A stretch of 64,000 nucleotides of DNA, taken from positions 28,803,666-28,867,665 of the forward strand of contig OX485807.1 of assembly GCA_950295325.1 (NCBI GenBank). Direction: 5' to 3'. Positions 45,364-57,345 of this stretch are shown one piece after another (within the stretch, counting starts at the first letter, position 1; each line of letters begins with the position of its first letter). The notes under the pieces were generated by a model. It made no database searches. It was not told where the DNA came from and saw nothing but the letters and a program-made list of their open reading frames with translations. The position numbers and the translations under genes are program-made. This DNA comes from Polytrichum commune (Eukaryota; Streptophyta; Polytrichopsida; Polytrichales; Polytrichaceae).

Positions 45364-46253
45364 CACTAAATATGATAGGGTTTACCACCCTATCATGTTC
45401 AACACTAAATTTCAATTTTTTGATATTTAGTGTTAGACATGAATGCGCCGCCACCTCCTCTTCTACAAAACAATCCTCTTCAATAGCTTCTAGGTTTCTA
45501 TCTACTCCACGGGGAGTCTTTAGAAAATATCAAGATGAGTCATCAGAAACTATCAAGTGGGTCTTTGAGAATGAATTTCTCTCCCCATTGTTGAGCTCCA
45601 TTTCTTCGCATCAACTTTTTCCACATCTTCAAGACATAATAGGAAAATATTGGCAAATTTTTGAAGGGCAATTTGTGCCATCTTCAACTTGAGAACTATG
45701 TTTTTCTTTTATTGATGTAAATGCAATACTTTTAATGTTCAAACTTTTTTTTTTCATTATATGTGACTCTCACATGCTATGAAATGTTTTCAAAATGGAT
45801 GTGTTCTATTTTCAAGCTCAAATGTTAGAATGTTTGATTTTACATGTTAAGTGTTTGGAATGTTGGATGGCTCCCACATACTAAATGGATCCCATTTTGA
45901 TATTATTGGTTTCATATGAATGCTAAGAATGTACTTGCATAAATGTAATGTTGAATTCATCGAATGTTATTATTGAACTGTATTTTCCCTCTGAATTGTA
46001 TTTGTTTTCATGTTGGAACGCTTAAATATAAGAAGGTTGGAATGCTAGAAGATATGTTGAAATTCTTCTTTTTATCATTGTTAAATTTTCTTCATATCTA
46101 ACATTAAATTCGTGCATGTAACTTCCACATATTACTATAGTTGAAATTTAGTGTTTGAATTCACGGTTTATGTTACTTACTTTCATAGGGTTAGTGATAT
46201 TTAATGTATGCGTTCGTATTTAGTGTATCTAACACTAAATATCATATTTAGTG
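45364..46253. mobile_element. 890-bp CACTAAATATGAT element with extra internal sequence
   Basis: Ends CACTAAATATGATAGGG and the inverse ATCATATTTAGTG, flanked by TA (45362-45363 and 46254-46255). The intact TA target remains at 9074-9075 in copy 1. The outer parts match the 300-bp MITEs at 19034 and 51060, but about 600 bp of unrelated DNA lies inside, including a 106-codon ORF. Confidence 0.85.
45372..45692 (+). CDS. 106-codon ORF inside the 890-bp element
   Basis: It begins within the element end and continues into the extra internal DNA. Its C-terminal half (KWVFENEFLSPLLSS, then HLQDIIGKYWQIFEG) looks protein-like, and the short MITE relatives lack it. It may be a captured gene fragment or a residue of an autonomous relative. 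I do not recognise it. No evidence of expression. Confidence 0.3.
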   Translation: MIGFTTLSCSTLNFNFLIFSVRHECAATSSSTKQSSSIASRFLSTPRGVFRKYQDESSETIKWVFENEFLSPLLSSISSHQLFPHLQDIIGKYWQIFEGQFVPSST

Positions 46254-46567
46254 TAGTGATTGTACAAGTCTATGTCAGCTAGTGCAGTTCCATTGCTAGT
46301 CACTATGAGTCTTTTTCTTATTTTCAAAGCAAAAGGATTTTTATTAGCCTCTTCCTTAGCATCGATCTATCTACAGTATTTGCAACTATTAATGGCTCTA
46401 GAATATTCACCTTCACATATGTGATCTATTTCTGGAGCATTTTACCTTCAAGTCACCATTTACCTAAACGTGCATTGAACTAGCAACTCGGTGATTTAGA
46501 ATCAAGTAAGTACGTGGTAACAACTTCTTGAGGAACGTAAACAGACCTTGGACAATTGCCAAAATAA

Positions 46568-47060
46568 CTATAATTAACTAGTTTTTTTTAATACATTTTA
46601 GGGAAAGATTATAGTTAACTAGAAAAAAATCAAACCGATTTGAAGAACAATTGTAGTTAACTAGAAGAATTTAAGACCGAATTCAAGAAGAACTATAGTT
46701 TACTAGAAAAATTTCAAGTATTATTATATATTCAAAGAAGTTCATCTATTGATTTGCTTCAATGGAGGGTCTTTAATAGGCTCGGGACATTGAGGATCAT
46801 CAAGAAAAACCTTTATACGATCACTCACAATGTTGGGTTCCGGAACAACCTCCATGTACACCACCAACACAAATAACACACTAGCTAGTGACACTACAAC
46901 ACTACAACAAAATTTCGTGAACATGTTGCGCTCAACTTTAGTTAACTAAATATAACTATAGTTAACTAGATTGTTTAAAAGACCGAATTTAGAACAACTA
47001 TAGTTAACTACATTTTTTGACAAATCAAATCGTGAACAACTATGGTTACGAAAGACAACT
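46568..47060. repeat. GTTAACTA motif array, copy 2
   Basis: The counterpart of 9385-9910, with one motif lost (AGTTTACTAG near 46696) and others kept. Confidence 0.5.
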
Positions 47061-47220
47061 AGTTAACTAATAGTTGAATGAGTTGATTAGTTATCCAAGG
47101 TTTGGAATACTTCCAACTCCACGCATAATTTTTGGCCATTGGATCGTCTTATCCGGTAAAAATTGCAAACCATGAAGATTGTCATCACAAGTTTTAGAAT
47201 TTGAGTAGGGGTGAAAATAT

Positions 47221-47580
47221 TGTAAGTTAAAAGTGCAAATCAAAGATACTCTTTCTCTGTAGACACTCACGTAGGCCCTTCCCCACTGTGTTCGTCAAGT
47301 ACCTATTGAGCTTATAATATATACACATATAGTCTAATGTGCACATATTTACAATGTGAAACTACTACCTAATCTTAGCTCGAATCTTTGTCATATATCA
47401 CACAAACTCAAACAAAAGCTTACTCAAATGGCATGGTTGGTGGTTTATGAAGAAGGGCCCTTAGATGAATGGACCTCCTCATCGTACGCCATGGATGAAA
47501 GCAAGCAATCTTGGGGTTGTTAGATGGCTACATCATTCATTGTGTCTTTTGATTTGAGGTCCTTGGGTTAAATCCTAACA
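47221..47580. mobile_element. 360-bp LTR-like segment, copy 2 only
   Basis: It starts TGTAAG and ends CTAACA (5'-TG...CA-3' with short inverted ends), is absent at the matching site of copy 1 (near 10049), and has the size of a small solo LTR. No clean 5-bp target duplication is visible; the flank is an A run. A deletion in copy 1 remains possible. Confidence 0.4.
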
Positions 47581-48139
47581 AAAAAAATTCATACATTTTT
47601 CTAATTCTTTATTCCGCACCATAATTTGCATTGTTGCGAAGTGAGGAAATTGGTGCTCAAAATTTGGCGTAATGCCTCATCAATGCTTCAAAACTCCCAT
47701 GAAGTGGTGGGAGTTTTGATGCATTTCCACTTTGTCTATACACTAAGTTAGTATGGGTTTACATTAAGAGTTGGGACCAAGAACTTGGGATCCACAAAGT
47801 TATACCTCTTAATGGACCTTACTTTCGGACTCAAGATTGACCCAAGCTTGGAGATTGGTTTCTCAAACTAGGATGAGTTTTTGTCTTGAGTTGGGATCGA
47901 CGAGATTTGAAGGGAAACACTACAAGGATCATGGGTCAAGTCACTGGCAAATAGCCTAGTTTAAAAGGTGGGAATGGTTCATATCATTGGCCCATTTATG
48001 TAGTATAATGTGGTGGGATGGAATATGTGGTGGCACTCACCCATAATGCAATATTCACTTGAGAAAGTGTGCATACAACACCTAACATCAAATAGCAAAA
48101 GAACAAACAATCACCCACATCAAACTTTAAGGAAACCCA

Positions 48140-49308
48140 CTACACTGTCTATGGTATTTAGTGTCACTTACTTTTGGAAGTTACGCAATGCTATAACATT
48201 TTATACTTGATGTACACTATAACAAGTCAAAGATGTTAGTGTTCTACAGTATCCAAACAACCAATTCAACCTTTTTTGGTTTAAAAAGTAGATCTAATAT
48301 AGTAAAGTATAGCACAACGTAAGTCTGGATAGTAAGTGACACTGAGGGCCGGTTTACATTATGGACCAGGAAGTCGTCCCAGGGCGTTGTAAGAGTGTTG
48401 ATTGGCTATTGAACTTGTCCCGGGACCACTTCGGTTTACACCAAGGAAAAAATGGCAGAGTGACCATGGAGGTCGAGGTCCCCAAAAGACATGTTTTAAG
48501 GCCTAATTAATACATTGACATGGTCTAACGGGTTTTGCGGTGAGAGAGGCAAGGGAGGTGGTTTGGTAGGAAAAGGCAAGGGCCCATGGCATAGAAATGC
48601 CAACATAATATTTTTTTTTAATGAATTTTTTTGGGGGCTTTATATTCAACTCTTCCCACTAGGTAATGCTCACAAGGCACACTTTCAACATCTATTTGAT
48701 GTAATGAATCTTGAGAAGCAAGTATGCCCTCTATGTGCCTAGATCATATCATAACCAATGAGACATACCATTTCTTCCATGCCCTACCCCTTAAACTTGC
48801 TCCCACATGTTTCATCAAACAATTTGGGACATCTAGAACTCAAAAATTTGAGTACACATTGGTGAAGCGGGTTGCAAATAATGCTTAATGTACAACACAA
48901 GGTACATGTCACATGTTAATTACATTGAACATGTACAAATTAAATCGCTCATTTTTTTTGTAAAAAATTGTTGTGAGAAGATTTGCAAGCCACATCTTCG
49001 ACACATTAAACAAGAAGTCAAGACAAGTAAAGCCCAAGAGAAGACAAGAGAATGATCAAACTTGATTTTTTTTTAAATGTCCTTTCTGAGCATATATTAA
49101 AAAAAAAAGTCAACACATTCACTTTTTGGTGCATGGTCATTCTTCTTGGTCCACATTCGGTTTACACCTAGTGAGGGGCCTAAGGCTTTCGAAACTAAAT
49201 TTTTAAGAAGTCGGACCATGGAAGTTGGACCATGAACTCGGACCATTGGAAAGGGCCCTCTTCCATGGTCCATAGTGTAAACCGGCCCTGAATACCACAA
49301 ACGGTGCA
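48140..49308. mobile_element. CTACAC-type MITE split by a Harbinger-like element (unit 2)
   Basis: Left part 48140-48345 starts CTACACTGTCTATGGTATTT; the right end resumes after the insertion as TGAATACCACAAACGGTGCAC. If the insert and one TGA are removed, the right end becomes the inverse of the left end. This shows the order of events. Confidence 0.7.
48346..49288. mobile_element. Harbinger-like nonautonomous element (943 bp)
   Basis: Inverted ends GGGCCGGTTTACATTATGGA and TCCATAGTGTAAACCGGCCC, flanked by TGA on both sides (48343-48345 and 49289-49291). A 3-bp TNA target fits PIF/Harbinger. No transposase is seen; the interior has short frames only. The counterpart in unit 1 is 11256-12197 with a more decayed right end. 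Confidence 0.85.
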
Positions 49309-49793
49309 CTGTGGTCCACAATGGTTTTCTACCAAAAATTCACTGGACGTTGAAAACCCATGTGGCTCACACTGATTCTCATCACGAGAATTTGCATGGG
49401 CTCCAAAAAAAAATAACGTGACCCACAGTAATAAGACCAATTAGTGTACCATAAATTTATTACTACCGCTGAGGGCGTATCATCCTCTAGAAGGCTGGGG
49501 TAAACCAACCAACCCGTACACTGGTTCCTCGGAGGCAAGGGTTTAGGCATCCAACAAGGAACGAGTGTATGGGTTGGTTCACCCAAATCCATATGGAGGA
49601 ACAGACTAGATTGCAACTGTTGTGTTGTGTGGTGTTAGGTTGTAAAGTAAGTTAAGAGCAACTTCATGATGCCCGTGTGACTTTCTTTATGAGAGCATGC
49701 TCTTCCGCAGTTCTCCTTTTCTCACCAAGTCGACGAGCGGTGGCGGGGACAAGTAAAAGAAAAAAGAAAAGAAAAACATTATACTACAATTTG

Positions 49794-50679
49794 CAGTCAA
49801 GTCAATCAACCACATCTTATGAAGTTGGTATATTGACCATATTGACGTAAGCGGCTAGGGATTCATGGTGTCCACGTAAACTCATCCATTGGAAAGATGA
49901 AAAATGTAATGAATTATATTACAACATGTAATTGACTATTTAAGGAAGAGTTGACTCAAAAATAAAGTCATGGATTTCGAATTTGTCTAGTGGAATCAAA
50001 TCGGAATTAATTGGCCTTCAATCTTGTAGGGGGGTTTCTTTCCCACTGGAGCCCCTTCATGGGTGATGGATGAGTTTACATGGACGCCAAAAATCCCTAG
50101 CTGAAGAAAGCTACCGATGACTTGTCCCTCTATCCATTCAAGCCTATTGTCTATACGTTCAAGTGTGAAGTGTTTCCCATTCACGCCAACCCCAAGTTCA
50201 CGTCACACTTCTCTCTCTCTCTTTAAGTTATCTCAATTTGAACATAAATGAGAATTCACATAGTTGGGGGAAAAGAAAATTTACGCATACTTGTCACTCT
50301 TGATTTAGTCCCCTTGTATAGAAAGTTTTAGGCCACAAAAAGGCTATACTTACAATTTTCTAGGTAAACAAATAATAACTATTTGATTTAATAATAACAT
50401 GATAGTTAGTGAAAAGCCTAACATATGTATACCCAAAAAAATGATGCCTATAACACTTAACATAAACTCACAACTCTTATTACATTAGAAATAGTGTGGT
50501 ATATCTGCAAAATGAAGAAAGATTAGTACCATGAAAGAACATCTTTTGGCGACTAACATGTAATTTGTATCCCCCACCCTTTGATAGTATCCCTTTTTGT
50601 GCACCACATGGCACCCACATTGGTACGTACATCCGAAATTGTGTGCACCCCCAAGTGAAAATTATACAAGTTTTTGATA
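49794..50679. other. Spacer, no gene seen
   Basis: It begins at the right edge of the duplication. A 62-codon reverse ORF (49996-50184) is unconvincing. A CT tract lies at 50209-50222. Confidence 0.5.
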
Positions 50680-52042
50680 GGGGATCGCTATTTCCACACC
50701 TTTTTGCCGGTTCGGTTGCCGTGTCACTGAGGCGCTATACATGAGATTCTTCATGGTGCATCCGGACCGTTGATCCACCAAGGCCCATCCAAGGGCCTCA
50801 ATGATCCTAGGTGGCGGTGGGGTGGGGGGTGGTGCTTGCCACCAAGGCGGGGTGGGGCCGTGGGCCTCATGTCTTTTTGGGGGAGGCCGGATTTAGGGTG
50901 GTGTCGGGCCTAGTGGCTAGGCGGGCCCAGTGGCTAGGCCTACTTATTATATAACTAGTTGGTTACCTTTACTCTACTTACTAAATGACTAGTTGGTTAC
51001 CCTTACTCTACTTACTAAATAACTAGTTGGTTACCCTTACTCTACTTACTAAATAACTACACTAAATATGATATTTAGTGTTAGATACACTAAATACAAA
51101 TACTACACTAAATCTCACTAACCCTATTAAAGTAAGTAACATTAAATGTAAAACTCAAACACTAAATATCATTTATGGTAATATGTGAAAGTTACATGCA
51201 CGAATTTAGTGTTTAGTAGGAAAGAGGTGGCAACAAGGAAGGCGGCGGCGGCGGCGCATTTATGTCTAACACTAATTATCAAAGAATTGAAAATTAGTGT
51301 TGAGCAAAGTAGGGTGGTAAAACACTAAATCTAATCAAACACTAAATATCATATTTAGTGTAGTTGGTTAGCCTTACTCTACTTACTAAATGACTAGTTG
51401 GTTAGCCTTACTCTACTTACTAAATAACTAATTGGTTAGCCTTATTCTACTTATGGTCACTCTTCTTAATTGGACATGTATACTTGAGTGGTATATGTGC
51501 AAGTCTTGAAGTTAAGCTTTGATGCGTTAAAGTATTGGAGAGGCTTACCAACTAGTTATTTAGTAAGTAGAGTAAGGATAACCAACTAGTCATTTAGTAA
51601 GTAGAGTAAGGATAACCAACTAGTCATTTAGTAAGTAGAGTAAGGCTAACCAACTAGTCATTTAGTAAGTAGAGTAAGGATAACCAACTAGTCATTTAGT
51701 AAGTTGAGTAAGGCTAACCAACTACAGTAGTTATTTAGTAAGTAGAGTAAGGCTAACCAACTAGTTATATAATAAGTAGGCCTAGCCACTGGGCCCGATA
51801 CCACCCTAAATCCGGCCTCTCCAAAAAAGACATGAGACCCACGGCCCCACCCCGCCTTGGTGGCAAGCACCACCCCCGCCCCACCGCCACCTAGGATCAT
51901 TGAGGCCCTTGGATGGGCCTTGGTGGATCAACGGTCCGGATGCACCATGAAGAATCTCATATATAGCACCTCAGTGACACGGCAACCGAACCGGCAAAAA
52001 GGTGTGAATCTAGCCAAAAAAGGTGTGGAAATAGCGATCCCC
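50680..52042. mobile_element. Foldback element B, copy 2 (1363 bp) with nested MITE
   Basis: Same ends (GGGGATCGCTATTTCC and inverse) and same 34-bp subterminal repeats as 18429-19712, with more repeat units in the right arm. Flanks TTTTTGATA and TTTTTATA could be an imperfect 9-bp target duplication. The nested MITE sits at the same internal site, and the whole is in opposite orientation to copy 1. Confidence 0.85.
51060..51360. mobile_element. CACTAAATATGAT MITE nested in foldback B, copy 2
   Basis: Inverse orientation relative to 19034-19330 and flanked by the same AAATAACTA and TAGTT-GTTAG arm sequence, once the opposite orientation of the host is allowed for. Confidence 0.8.
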
Positions 52043-53812
52043 TTTTTATATTGTTTTTTCTTTCTAGTGGACCACATGGCATGCTATGATTGCACAATAC
52101 AAATGGGTGGATAATTGCTTCCATCTTTAAAGATGTTGGTATATTTTCTACAATATATGTGATTGTTTTGTACAAGCCTCATATTTTCCTTGGTATATGG
52201 GACTAAAACTAGGCTTGGGATTCATGGTTACCATCTAAACTCATCCATCATGGATGAAAGGGCTCCAATAAAAAAAATTAAAAAAAAAAAACCCCTTACA
52301 AAATTGAGGGTCGATTCACTTCAATTTGATTAAGGAAGATTGATACAAGGTCCCTTATTCTATTTTATGGAGTCAAGTAATCTACAGTTAACAAATCATA
52401 TTCCTTTGGTATGATGGCTTCACAAAAGTGCAAACTCAACATCATGAATCTTCCAACTAATGTTACCAGAATTTTCTACGAATTTCATGAACCTTCTAAA
52501 TTACTTCATGATTCTTTTAAACTAACTTGACAATGGACCTTTACCACTACCAAGTTCATGAAACTTCCAAAGCAATTTCATATATCATTTCATACTATGT
52601 GGTTTACATTTTCTCAACTTCTAAACTTCTCACCTTCTCAAATTCTCACCTTCTTGTTTTGCAATCTATGTTCTCGTTATTCTTCGGATCCTTTATGTTA
52701 TGTGTTTACCTAGATGCCTCTAGCTTTGACATCGATTTTTTTTTGGTCTTTCATCACAATACAAAAACCTACCAAAAAAAGGAAGCAAAAACGTATGGTC
52801 CCACGAGCACGCTCTAAGTGGCAAGCATGTAAGTTAGTCATATCTCAAAAAGCCTCAAAGTTGATGGTAGGGAGAAAGATGTCCCGGTCACGTGGGAATG
52901 CTTTATAAATCATTCCGATCCTTCGGGCCGCTTCACATCATGGCCATCAAAGTCGAGAGGTCATGGGATTGAGTGGCCAAACTTTGTTGAGAGTCCAAAG
53001 AAATGGGTTGAAAATAGCCAATAAAATATAGTAATTGGAGCCTTTGGCTAGGCATAGTGTGAAGCCTCCAAAGGCCAAGCCCAAAGTCCAAACCCAAAGG
53101 AGCATCCCACTTTATTCCTTGTTCAAAATAACCCTTCCAATCTAACGGCCAAGATCTTGTCAATGATTGGTTTTTTTTTATGAAAAACAAATGACGGCCT
53201 CTCGACCATAGTTTGGGTTTCCATTCCCGTTTGACCCAAACTTCCTCCAAGAGTCGGTTGCCTTCTTCAAATAGTAATCACTTTAAATTGCGACGGCCTG
53301 TGGACTTTGGCCTTAGTGTGAAGGGTTGAGAGGCCAAACTCTTAGTTTCTTGCAATATGATTGGTGGAAATCAACGGCCTCTCGACCTTCAGCTTCTTGT
53401 AGGTTTACAATGTTGCATGTACTATCACTTACAAAGTCATTTTTCATCCAAATTTCAATCATCCATGACACTGTTGTATTATAGAATTGTTAGGATGCAT
53501 AATACACCAAACTAAAAGTCAAAAAACTAAAAGTAAGTTGGGATGGGAAAGAGGGAATTATTGTATCCGAGCGTACCTCTCATTCACCCAACATAAACCT
53601 TGAAATAGTATGCAACCCGGAGGTTAAGTGTTTTTAGTTGATTTCACACCGGAATTAGCTTTTAAGGCCACGGATAACCATTTACTAAGTTATAATAAGA
53701 TTCATTGCATTTTCACCTTCCCAATGGATGAGTTTATGTAGACACCACAAAATCCCTAGCCATTCCCTCTCTTTGTTGGGATGACAATACTTATAAACTT
53801 CAGGTTGGTTTA
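52043..53812. other. Spacer, no gene recognised
   Basis: A 96-codon ORF (52527-52817) is low in complexity. The phrase GGCCTCTCGACC occurs at 53191 and 53381, and imperfect inverted CTTCACA/TGTGAAG motifs at 52930 and 53318 hint at a decayed MITE. No gene can be supported. Confidence 0.45.
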
Positions 53813-54160
53813 GACTACAATGAAGAAGTGCACCGGTTGGTCGAGAATTCAGCCCATGACAATCTTATAGGAGGCAACGGTTGGTATGGCGGACAAGATG
53901 AAAAAAGAAAAAAGAAATCCCTCAAGTTGGAGTTCTCTAGAGGCCAAGTTTCTTGTCTAAGGGTTTGAGGTTGCCCAAGAAAAGAGTGTTGCCATGTTGG
54001 CAACTATGTCATTTTTTTTAATCCATGCTTGAACTTCTTCACCAGAGAAGTTTTGGCCGTAATGTAAGCCCCAGCCGGTTAAGAACTCATTTCGTAGACA
54101 ATCATATTGCTCCATCACCCTGACCGGTGCACTTCTTCACCATAGTCTATATAGTCAACC
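53813..54160. mobile_element. MITE related to the Harbinger-like group (348 bp)
   Basis: Left end GGTTGGTTTAGACTACAATG-AAGAAGTGCACCGGT and right end ACCGGTGCACTTCTTCACCATAGTC...GTCAACC are imperfect inverted repeats of about 35 bp. The interior has phrases like those of the 394-bp MITE (GGCCAAGTTTCTTGTC; GCCGGTTAAGAACTC). The target duplication is unclear. Confidence 0.65.
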
Positions 54161-55854
54161 ATCTATATATGTTAACAATGGGGAGTGGAACTTTGTTAAA
54201 CACATATAGAATATCAACACTTTAGTAAATACAAATTTTAATAAACATGAAGATAACACTTATACATGTAATGCAAGTAAATTAATCTTGTAACATTAAA
54301 TGAAGTTTCAAAATACAAGTGAGGAGTTTCACTCCTCCATTTCCATTCCTCTAAGATGGCAAAAGCCGTCTACATAGGTATGTTGGAGTTGGTTCATATG
54401 GAGGACTCTACTTGACTTTGTCAATACAACAATATCTCTTTCTTGTGAGCCAAACTAAACTTTGAAGTCTTTCCCATCTATATTGCCCCTAAACTTGATT
54501 GAAAGATAATTGCTAAAGTGACCCTAGACCACATGGACACAAAGTGCATTCACAAAAATTAGAACAACACCCTCAAGATTCCAGAGACAAAATTGCAACC
54601 GTTGCAAGAGACTTGGAAGGCATATTCCGGACAAGCATAACTCACTCATTAGATGTCAGGTTGCAACAAAATCTCTACCTTTGGAATTGTCTTTTCACTA
54701 ACTTGCGATGACATGCAATTTGACCTACAAAACAGAGAGTTAGAAGCAACATTCTCATGAGTCCGAGCAATAGTACATTATGGTTCAAGCAAGTAGGGCA
54801 AATTGAGTTGACAAAAATTTAGGGGACTTGCAATAAATATCATGGACTTCATCATTTCTAATTTGGGGGAGCAAGCACAATCAAGTATATAGAAAAATGC
54901 TTTGGTATACTAAAACCATCATTTTTTAGGTCAAATGCATAAAAGTAATAGCAAGTTGTTGTTTAATTGTGTTTTTTTCATGATGCCCTCTATTGTTGTG
55001 TTAGGTACTCAAATATAAAATATCAAGATGATATCCTTAAAACTTAATAATGAACATATTACTCAAAAGGCAATGGTTAAATATGGGTTTAAACGTAGAT
55101 TTCATGACCTTAAATATTTTGAATTTGGATCATTTTTTCATATTCCTTGAATTCACCATGTACTTAAGGGCGGCATTACACTGTTCATTTGATTTTGTAG
55201 AAAATATATAATTTATCATATTTATCATATTTTAAACATATTTTAAACAATGACGTGTTCAATATACCTACTTGTACAATACTTTCACCGTTTTCTAAGA
55301 TCTTTAGACTTTTCTTTCTTTATTTATTTATTTTTGGTTGTTTATCATCATAAATTGCTTGACTTTGTAGATCAATATGCTTTTCAAATGTTTATTATAT
55401 TTTCCTTCACAAAATTCAAAGTTAGTATGTAATTTAGAATCACTTTCACTTAAACCTATGCATGGTAATAGAGTTATGTAAGTGGTAATGCATGTAATAC
55501 TTGTAGAGGTAAGGGCATGTAAGTGGTAACACAAACATGGTAATGCAGGGTAATGGAGCTATGTAGCTTGAGTTTGTTGGACTTTGGCTTTAATTTGAAC
55601 TCCTCTATATGAGAATCAACTATCAATACCTCACAATCTTTGACCAATTTAAATCTTAGCTTTAACTATTTCTATGTAAAGCCTTGTGTATTGGAAGATT
55701 ATAGTTTTGATAATGGGACCCACAATTTATAAACCTCATATAGAGTGAACGTGTGAGACATATAATGAGACTACCCCCTCTAAAATAGTGTTACATGATT
55801 TAGCACCCCTTTGTGTTCACCTTTGGTGTACAGTACAATGTGTGAATATGCCCC
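54161..55854. other. AT-rich spacer, no gene seen
   Basis: Degenerate repeats of GTAAGTGGTAA and GGTAATGCA occur at 55459-55555. Otherwise only short frames. Confidence 0.5.
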
Positions 55855-57092
55855 TAGAGTAGAGGTGCCCATAACCAATCACTTAAGAGTTTTTCGGTGA
55901 ATTTGGAGAAGTACAACTTAGGCGGTATAATTTTTCCCATGTAGGAAGATAGAAACAAGCTAGATTGCAAAAAATTAATTATTATAATAAATAAACAAAA
56001 TTGGAATTTCATTTTTAAATTTGAAATTCTTGTGAGTTTTTGAAGCCAAATGTTGGCCCAAACATATACCAATGTCTAGAGTCTGCCATGACCACTCATT
56101 CCTCCTCACTTTAGCATTGAAAACCATGACATGTGTCATGGCATTATTGATTCGACCTGATCAAAATTGAGTTCCTGCTAGATCGAAATTCTTGTACCCT
56201 ATAGATGGAACCCGACACACCTAGTGACCTAGGTGTTAATCCAGTTGATAAATTGGGTGGATTGGGTTACATCTATTTATGACCCGATTGAAAAAGAGGG
56301 TATGAATTTAGGGTTTAGGTACGACGAGAGAAAAATAGGTCTTGTTCATGATCTATTTAGGGTTACACTAAAATTAGGTGTACAAAATACGAATGGAACC
56401 CGACACACCTAGGTATTAATGTGGTCGATTAGTTGGGTGGATTCGATTATGATCTATTTACAATATCACTAAAAATAGCTATTCATTATGAGCTATTTCA
56501 TGGATGAATTTGGGAGGGAACCTGGGCGTTAGTTAATTGGATGTCAAGGAGTTAGATGGGTGGAGCAAAATAAAATGAGTATGGAATAGGATATATTTAG
56601 GACTGATGGGGTCCTCATTGGAAATGAGTGCCTCTACTATAACAAATATAGAGGGTAGAATGTACCGGCTCTTATTCATAAGAAGTGTTATTATAATAGA
56701 TGTGCCTATCCTCGATCAAGACCCCATTGGCAATCTACATGGTACCGGAATTTCGATTAGGTTGGAACTAAATTTTGATAAAGGTGGGATTGAATTCCGA
56801 TAAGATTGGGACTTGATTTTGATTAGGCTGGAATCATTAGTGTCATGGTTTTGAGTGCTAAAGTGAGGAGGATTGAACGGTAATGACAGACTCTGGACAT
56901 TGGTAATATGCTCGGGCCAACTTTTAGCTTCAAAAATTCATAATTATTTCAATTTAAAGAGATAAATTACCATAATATTGCACTCCTCCTAATTTCTATC
57001 TTCTTATGGAGAAAAAAAATTGCATTGTCTTATACTTCTCCATATCTGATGCATGATCTCTTAAGTGATCAATTATGGACGCACCTACTCTA
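55855..57092. mobile_element. Foldback element C with about 280-bp arms (1238 bp)
   Basis: Left arm from TAGAGTAGAGGTGCCCATAA (55855 to about 56150) pairs with the inverse of the right arm (about 56820 to 57092; its inverse starts TAGAGTAGGTGCGTCCATAA). Pairing continues through CACTTAAGAG, GGAGAAGTA, GAAGATAGAAA, TTTTTGAAGC, AGAGTCTG and TCCTCCTCACTTTAGC. Termini of TAGAG type recall hAT elements, but no 8-bp target duplication is seen. The interior repeats GAACCCGACACACCTAG twice (56208 and 56397). No transposase. Confidence 0.7.
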
Positions 57093-57345
57093 GAAAAGTT
57101 GCCACCTTGATTTTAAATACCATTTGACACTAAATACATTACAATGTTCATTAGACCCCTGCCCACTTGACCTAATTCTTGCATTTTGGGTGAGATATGC
57201 TTGTTTACTTACAGGCTTTCCCCACCTGAGGAGTTATCTCACGCCAAGCCTACATGGCTACTAGCGTGGTGGTGGCTAAAAACAATACTTCAAACTCCAA
57301 GCCTCACATAAAGCTTAACATAACATTAATCAAATCCATAACAAT
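57093..57345. other. Spacer, no gene seen
   Basis: It contains a short frame only (57254-57463) that runs into the hairpin repeat. Confidence 0.5.

Larger units (their letters stand above)
36935..49793 (+). repeat. Segmental duplication, copy 2
   Basis: This is the direct partner of 653-12691, with the same gene order and orientation. It is longer mainly because of an 890-bp element (45364-46253) and a 360-bp LTR-like segment (47221-47580), partly offset by absence of the 394-bp MITE. Divergence is patchy: none seen over 37684-39055, a few percent elsewhere, and higher in part of the kinase gene. Confidence 0.95.

Noticed and set aside
45372-45450. CACTA superfamily assignment for the CACTAAATATGAT elements
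   Set aside because: The CACTA start is suggestive, but the best-supported target duplication, from the empty site in copy 1, is 2 bp (TA) and not 3 bp. The superfamily is left open.
52925-53395. MITE suggested by CTTCACA/TGTGAAG and GGCCTCTCGACC motifs
   Set aside because: The inverted match is short and interrupted, with no target duplication or second copy in the window.
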